From Acetobacteraceae bacterium (GTDB lineage Bacteria > Pseudomonadota > Alphaproteobacteria > Acetobacterales > Acetobacteraceae), in assembly GCA_003164305.1 (NCBI GenBank), contig PLSZ01000687.1, positions 1-8,847 of the forward strand: a DNA stretch of 8,847 nucleotides, given 5' to 3'. A program made the translations under genes and the position numbers. Each line of letters opens with the position of its first letter. The first letter of the stretch is position 1. Of this stretch, positions 5,776-8,847 are shown piece after piece. The notes below the pieces were generated by a model that was not told where the DNA came from, made no database searches, and saw nothing but the letters and a program-made list of their open reading frames with translations.

Positions 5776-7329
5776 ATGCGCCTTCATTCCAACACCGCAC
5801 GCCGCGCCGCCACAGTCGGTTTGGCCCTGATGCTTGCCTTGCCGATGAGCGCGTCGATCAGCCCGGACGCGGCGATGGCGCGGGGCGCCCCCGACAGCTT
5901 CGCCGATCTCGCGGCGAGGCTGCTTCCCGCGGTGGTCAACGTGTCCTCGACCCAAAACGCGCAACAGACCGCCAAGGCTGGTCCGGGCGGCCCGCAGGCC
6001 GGGCCGGACATCCCGATGTTCCCCCCAGGTTCGCCGTTCGAGCAGTTCTTCAAGGACTTCCTCAACCGCAATCATCCGGGGCAGCATGGCGAGGCACCGG
6101 CGAGGCCCGAGCACAGGGCGCAAAGCCTCGGCTCCGGCTTCATCATCGACGCGTCCGGCCTCGTCGTGACCAATAATCACGTGATCGACGGCGCCGATGA
6201 GATTTCGGTCATCCTGCAGGACAACACGACGTTGAAGGCGGAGCTGGTCGGCCGTGACGAGACCGGCGACCTCGCGCTGCTGAAGGTAAAGGCCGACAAG
6301 CCATTGCCGACGGTGGCGTTCGGCGACTCCGACGCCGCGCGCGTCGGCGATTGGGTCCTGGCCATCGGCAACCCGTTCGGTCTGGGCGGCACGGTCACCG
6401 CCGGCATCGTGTCGGCGCGCAGCCGGGACATTCGCCAGGGTCCGTACGACGACTTCATTCAGACCGACGCCGCGATCAATCGTGGCAACTCCGGCGGACC
6501 GTTGTTCAACATGGACGGCCAGGTGATCGGCATCAACACGGCGATCTTCTCCCCGTCCGGCGGCTCGATCGGCATCGGCTTCTCGATCCCGTCGAACATG
6601 GCCAAAGCCATCGTCATGCAGCTGAAAGAATATGGCCATCCGCGCCGCGGTTGGCTGGGCGTTCGCATCCAGCAGGTGACCCCGGAACTGGCGGAAAGCG
6701 TCGGACTTAAGGACACCTCGGGCGCGATGGTCGCCGGCGTGACCGACAGCGGGCCGGCGGAGAAAGCGAAGATCAAGGGAGGCGACATCATCCTGAAGTT
6801 CGACGGCCAGGACGTGAAGGATATGCACGCGCTGCCGCGCATCGTCGCGGAGACCGACGTCGGCAAGCACGTGCAGGTGGTGCTCTGGCGGGACGGCAAG
6901 GAGATGTCGATCGACGCGGTGCTGGATGAAAAGCCGAGCGACGAGAAGCTGGCCTCGGCCGACAGCGGCGCCAAAAAGACCCCGGACGCGCCGTCGGCCG
7001 AGCGTGACCTGGCCGGACTTGGCATGAAGGTCTCGCCGCTGACGCAGGCCTTGAAGGACCAGTTCCAGATCGGCCCGGATCAGAAGGGCGTGGTCATCAC
7101 CGGCGTGACCGACGGTGGCGTGGCGGCGGAGCGCGGTCTGAAACCCGGCGACGTGATTGTCGAGGTGCAGCAGGCCGAGGTCGCGTCCCCGGATGACGTG
7201 ATGAAGAAAGTCGACGCGCAGCGGGCGCAGGACCGCAAGTCGGTGCTGATGCTGATCCAGGGCCAGGATGGCGTGCGCTACGTTCCGTTGCCGCTGAGCA
7301 AGGGCAAGGGCGACACCAAGCCAGGCTGA
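5776..7329 (+). CDS. degP: DegP/HtrA-family periplasmic serine protease (Do-like)
   Basis: This is a periplasmic trypsin-like protease and chaperone that degrades misfolded envelope proteins. The 517-residue precursor begins with a signal peptide (positive start, then TVGLALMLALPMSASI; cleavage probably near AMA-RGA at about 35-36). The protease domain carries the full catalytic triad: H135 in VTNNHVIDGA, D165 in DETGDLALLK, and S239 in RGNSGGPLF. A Gly/Pro/Gln-rich segment (about 64-112) corresponds to the LA-loop region. Two PDZ domains follow at about 290-385 (RRGWLGVRIQQV) and 415-505 (GVVITGVTDGGVAAERGLKPGDVI), separated by a charged linker. AGGA lies ten bases before the ATG at 5776. 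The 41-base gap after hflC suggests a shared transcript, grouping two arms of envelope protein quality control. Which HtrA paralogue (DegP, DegQ, MucD) it matches cannot be fixed from sequence alone. Confidence 0.94.
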   Translation: MRLHSNTARRAATVGLALMLALPMSASISPDAAMARGAPDSFADLAARLLPAVVNVSSTQNAQQTAKAGPGGPQAGPDIPMFPPGSPFEQFFKDFLNRNHPGQHGEAPARPEHRAQSLGSGFIIDASGLVVTNNHVIDGADEISVILQDNTTLKAELVGRDETGDLALLKVKADKPLPTVAFGDSDAARVGDWVLAIGNPFGLGGTVTAGIVSARSRDIRQGPYDDFIQTDAAINRGNSGGPLFNMDGQVIGINTAIFSPSGGSIGIGFSIPSNMAKAIVMQLKEYGHPRRGWLGVRIQQVTPELAESVGLKDTSGAMVAGVTDSGPAEKAKIKGGDIILKFDGQDVKDMHALPRIVAETDVGKHVQVVLWRDGKEMSIDAVLDEKPSDEKLASADSGAKKTPDAPSAERDLAGLGMKVSPLTQALKDQFQIGPDQKGVVITGVTDGGVAAERGLKPGDVIVEVQQAEVASPDDVMKKVDAQRAQDRKSVLMLIQGQDGVRYVPLPLSKGKGDTKPG

Positions 7330-7340
7330 TCCGCCAGGCG

Positions 7341-7371
7341 GCCGGGCTGACGACATAAGTCGTGGCCCGGC
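7341..7371. terminator. Hairpin between convergent degP and serB
   Basis: GCCGGGC (7341-7347) pairs with GCCCGGC (7365-7371). Inside, ACGAC (7350-7354) pairs with GTCGT (7359-7363) around an ATAA loop, leaving a small internal loop of two bases against one. It lies 12 bases after the degP stop and about 30 bases beyond the serB stop on the other strand. No T-run follows on either side, so it may be a bidirectional terminator of the weak or Rho-assisted kind, or an mRNA 3'-end stabiliser. Confidence 0.55.
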
Positions 7372-7401
7372 TGGCCGCGGTCCCTGCGCCAGCAGCGCCT
7401 G

Positions 7402-8277
7402 TCACGCCCCAGTGAACGCGCCGGCCGGATAGCCCTGCGCGAACAGCAGTGCCCGCAGGTCTCCATGCTCGACCCGCGCCTGAGCGGCCGCCGCGACAAT
7501 CGGCTTGGCATGGAACGCGATCCCGAGCCCAGAGGCCAGCAACATGTCCAGGTCGTTGGCGCCATCGCCGACCGCCATCGTGTCCCTCGCCGCCAACCCG
7601 TGCCGCTCCGTCAACTCCCGCAACGTCGCCAGCTTGGCCGACCGGTCGAGGATCGGCTCCCCAACCCGTCCAAGAAGTGCCGAGCCATCGTCGAGCAACT
7701 CATTCGCGCGATGCAGATCGAACCCCACCAACGACGCCACCCGGCTGGTGAAATAAGTGAACCCGCCCGAGACCAGCGCCGTGATCGCCCCGTGCGCCTT
7801 CATCGTCGCCACCAGTTCCAGCGCGCCGGGCGTCAGCCGAATGCCCCGCCAGGTCCGCTCCAGCGCATCGACGCCAAGGCCCTTGAGCATGCCGACCCGT
7901 TCCCGCAGGGCCGCCTTGAAATCCAGCTCGCCGTTCATGGCGCGCGCGGTGATCGCCGCGATCTTCTCCCCGAGACCGGCATAGGCGGCGAGCTCGTCGA
8001 GCGTCTCGCCGGTGACGATGGTGCTGTCCATATCCGCGATCAACAGGCGCTTGCGCCGCGTATCCGCTGTCGTCGCGATGGCATCGATTGGAGCGCCGTC
8101 GAGCGCCGCGCGCACCCGATCAAGATCCGGAGCCAGGTCGCAAGCCAGATCCACCGCTTCGCCCGAAGACAGGACCGTCAACACGCCGCCGCCGATCGCA
8201 TCGCGCACCAGCCCGATTGTCGTTTCGGTCAGCGACGTTGCTTCGCGCGCGGCGATCAGGGTGACGACGTGGGTCAT
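7402..8277 (-). CDS. serB: Phosphoserine phosphatase
   Basis: SerB removes phosphate from O-phospho-L-serine in the last step of serine synthesis, in the cytoplasm. The 291-residue protein has an N-terminal regulatory-type domain (about 1-72) and a HAD-superfamily catalytic domain. Motif I is DMDST (D82 nucleophile, D84 general acid/base). Motif II is S170 in ALVSGGFTYF, motif III K215 in DRSAKLATLRE, and motif IV GDGANDLDML with D238 and D242 binding magnesium. The substrate-specificity stretch ETLDELAAYAGLGEKI matches SerB well. I chose the ATG at 8277 because the family start fits MTHVVTLIAA. The ribosome site before it is weak, but the longer open frame to 8661 adds 128 low-quality residues. 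The gene converges on degP and diverges from the toxin-like remnant on its other side. Confidence 0.95.
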   Translation of the reverse strand: MTHVVTLIAAREATSLTETTIGLVRDAIGGGVLTVLSSGEAVDLACDLAPDLDRVRAALDGAPIDAIATTADTRRKRLLIADMDSTIVTGETLDELAAYAGLGEKIAAITARAMNGELDFKAALRERVGMLKGLGVDALERTWRGIRLTPGALELVATMKAHGAITALVSGGFTYFTSRVASLVGFDLHRANELLDDGSALLGRVGEPILDRSAKLATLRELTERHGLAARDTMAVGDGANDLDMLLASGLGIAFHAKPIVAAAAQARVEHGDLRALLFAQGYPAGAFTGA

Positions 8278-8410
8278 GAACTCTGAACCATGGCGGTGGC
8301 GCGGCGGAGGGGCAAGTGGGTTCGTGCCGCGAGTTATTCGAACGTTCACAGTTCCATTGATAGGATCGCCGGCATCGCAACCCGTGAATCGATCCATTGC
8401 CATCGCGGAA
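8278..8410. other. Divergent spacer between serB and the toxin-like remnant
   Basis: These 133 bases should hold the serB promoter and any promoter of the rightward toxin-like gene. GAACGTTC at 8340-8347 is a perfect 8-base palindrome overlapping TTCGAA (8337-8342). TTGATA at 8357-8362 is a good -35-like hexamer on the plus strand, but no matching -10 follows at 16-18 bases. An alternative GTG start for the toxin-like frame lies at 8384. No assignment is firm. Confidence 0.3.
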
Positions 8411-8847
8411 ATGCTCGTGACCCCGGTCGCTTTGTTCCGCGTCGGCGACTCGCGCGGTCCCGGCTTGGACGCGGTTCGGCGGGGCATCGACGTTTCCGGA
8501 CGGTGAATGGCACCGTCTGGGTCGAGGGGTCGCCCAATGGCGGCGTGTCCGCGCGGACGTCGATTTATCGGCTCCGCCGGGCGAGCAGCCTCTGGTGGTG
8601 TCTTCCCGCTGGAGCCCCTTGTCCAACTGGGCTGACGGTCCGGAACGATCACGGTAGCCATTGGTTGATCGAACCCGCGACCGACCTGCCGCTCGATCGC
8701 TATCGGAGTCTGCTCCGGGAAATTGACGCGTTATACCGGCCATCCAAACCCTTGACTCATAGGGGGCCAGGAATCGGCCGTGAAGTTCGATCCGCTGCTT
8801 CCGTTCATCGGTTCAAGACGATGGAGGCTTTGATGGGAGCGGCAGTC
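8411..8847 (+). pseudogene. Tse2-like ADP-ribosyltransferase toxin gene with a frameshift, open at window end
   Basis: Two overlapping plus-strand frames together resemble Tse2-type toxin proteins. The first starts at ATG 8411 and encodes MLVTPVALFRVGDSRGPG, then LDAVRRGIDVSGR, before the TGA at 8504-8506. The second frame is open from before 8500 to the last base. It carries VNGTVWVEGSPNGGVS, SLWWCLPAGAPCPTGLTV, NDHGSHWLIEP and LPLDRYRSLLREI. These follow the family order as I recall it: L[FY]RV near the start, G[GT]S, then [IL]PxGxxxPxxL, then a [KN]D...H[YW].I.P block. Reading base 8503 twice (a -1 shift), or restoring one lost base at about 8491-8505, joins them as IDVSGRVNGTVWV. I read this as a disrupted gene or a sequencing error. 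No stop is seen in the second frame, which runs past the usual end of the domain, so the 3' end may also be altered. Known Tse2-type proteins are intracellular toxins; activity here is unproven and no antitoxin is visible. Confidence 0.5.

Noticed and set aside
5728..7356. Long minus-strand open frame (542 codons) opposite degP
   Set aside because: It is the antisense shadow of degP, which has a complete catalytic triad and PDZ domains. Its translation is rich in Arg, His, Asp and Val with no recognisable fold, as expected opposite GC-rich coding DNA.
3207..7401. Shared CGCCAGCAGCGCCTG segment inside mrp and after degP
   Set aside because: It is a short match in GC-rich DNA, one copy lying in coding sequence, with no flanking similarity. 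Chance is the simplest explanation.
8344..8354. LexA-type box in the serB spacer
   Set aside because: Alphaproteobacterial LexA boxes are GTTC-N7-GTTC. The two GTTC copies here are only three bases apart.
8278..8661. 128-codon N-terminal extension of serB
   Set aside because: The added residues do not look like any SerB domain and overlap the toxin-like frames. ATG 8277 gives the normal family start.
1..8847. CRISPR array, tRNA or rRNA genes
   Set aside because: No regularly spaced repeats, cloverleaf-like segments or rRNA-like stretches were seen on either strand.

Overview
The window looks like a piece of an alphaproteobacterial chromosome. Most of it is very GC-rich, and it carries a core block, mrp < > hflK-hflC-degP > < serB, of the kind found in Rhodospirillales and Acetobacteraceae. 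The taxonomic guess rests on gene order and protein style only and is moderate to weak. Two accessory strips flank the core, one on each side.

Left strip (1 to about 2230). The window opens inside an insertion sequence: the C-terminal third of an IS1182-type DDE transposase (1-474) and its probable right end near 583. Then come two convergent genes of lower GC, separated by a good hairpin terminator. One encodes a small exported protein of unknown function (670-1020). The other encodes a predicted envelope protein that joins a TonB C-terminal-like domain to TPR repeats (1085-2101, minus strand).

Core (2232-8277). mrp/apbC, an Fe-S carrier P-loop ATPase that lacks the usual CxxC motif, runs leftward. 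hflK and hflC run rightward and overlap by ATGA. They encode the two SPFH/prohibitin-like membrane proteins that surround and modulate the FtsH protease. A periplasmic DegP/HtrA serine protease with two PDZ domains follows 41 bases later. hflK, hflC and degP therefore form a likely envelope protein-quality-control operon. serB, phosphoserine phosphatase for the last step of serine synthesis, converges on degP, and a strong hairpin lies between them.

Right strip (8278-8847). Divergent from serB is a stretch that conventional ORF calling would miss. Its two reading frames together resemble a Tse2-like ADP-ribosyltransferase toxin, split by an apparent one-base frameshift near 8503 and open to the end of the window. 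This is the most unusual content. It looks like a decaying or misread toxin gene, and no antitoxin is visible inside the window. Nothing here amounts to a clearly new multi-gene system.
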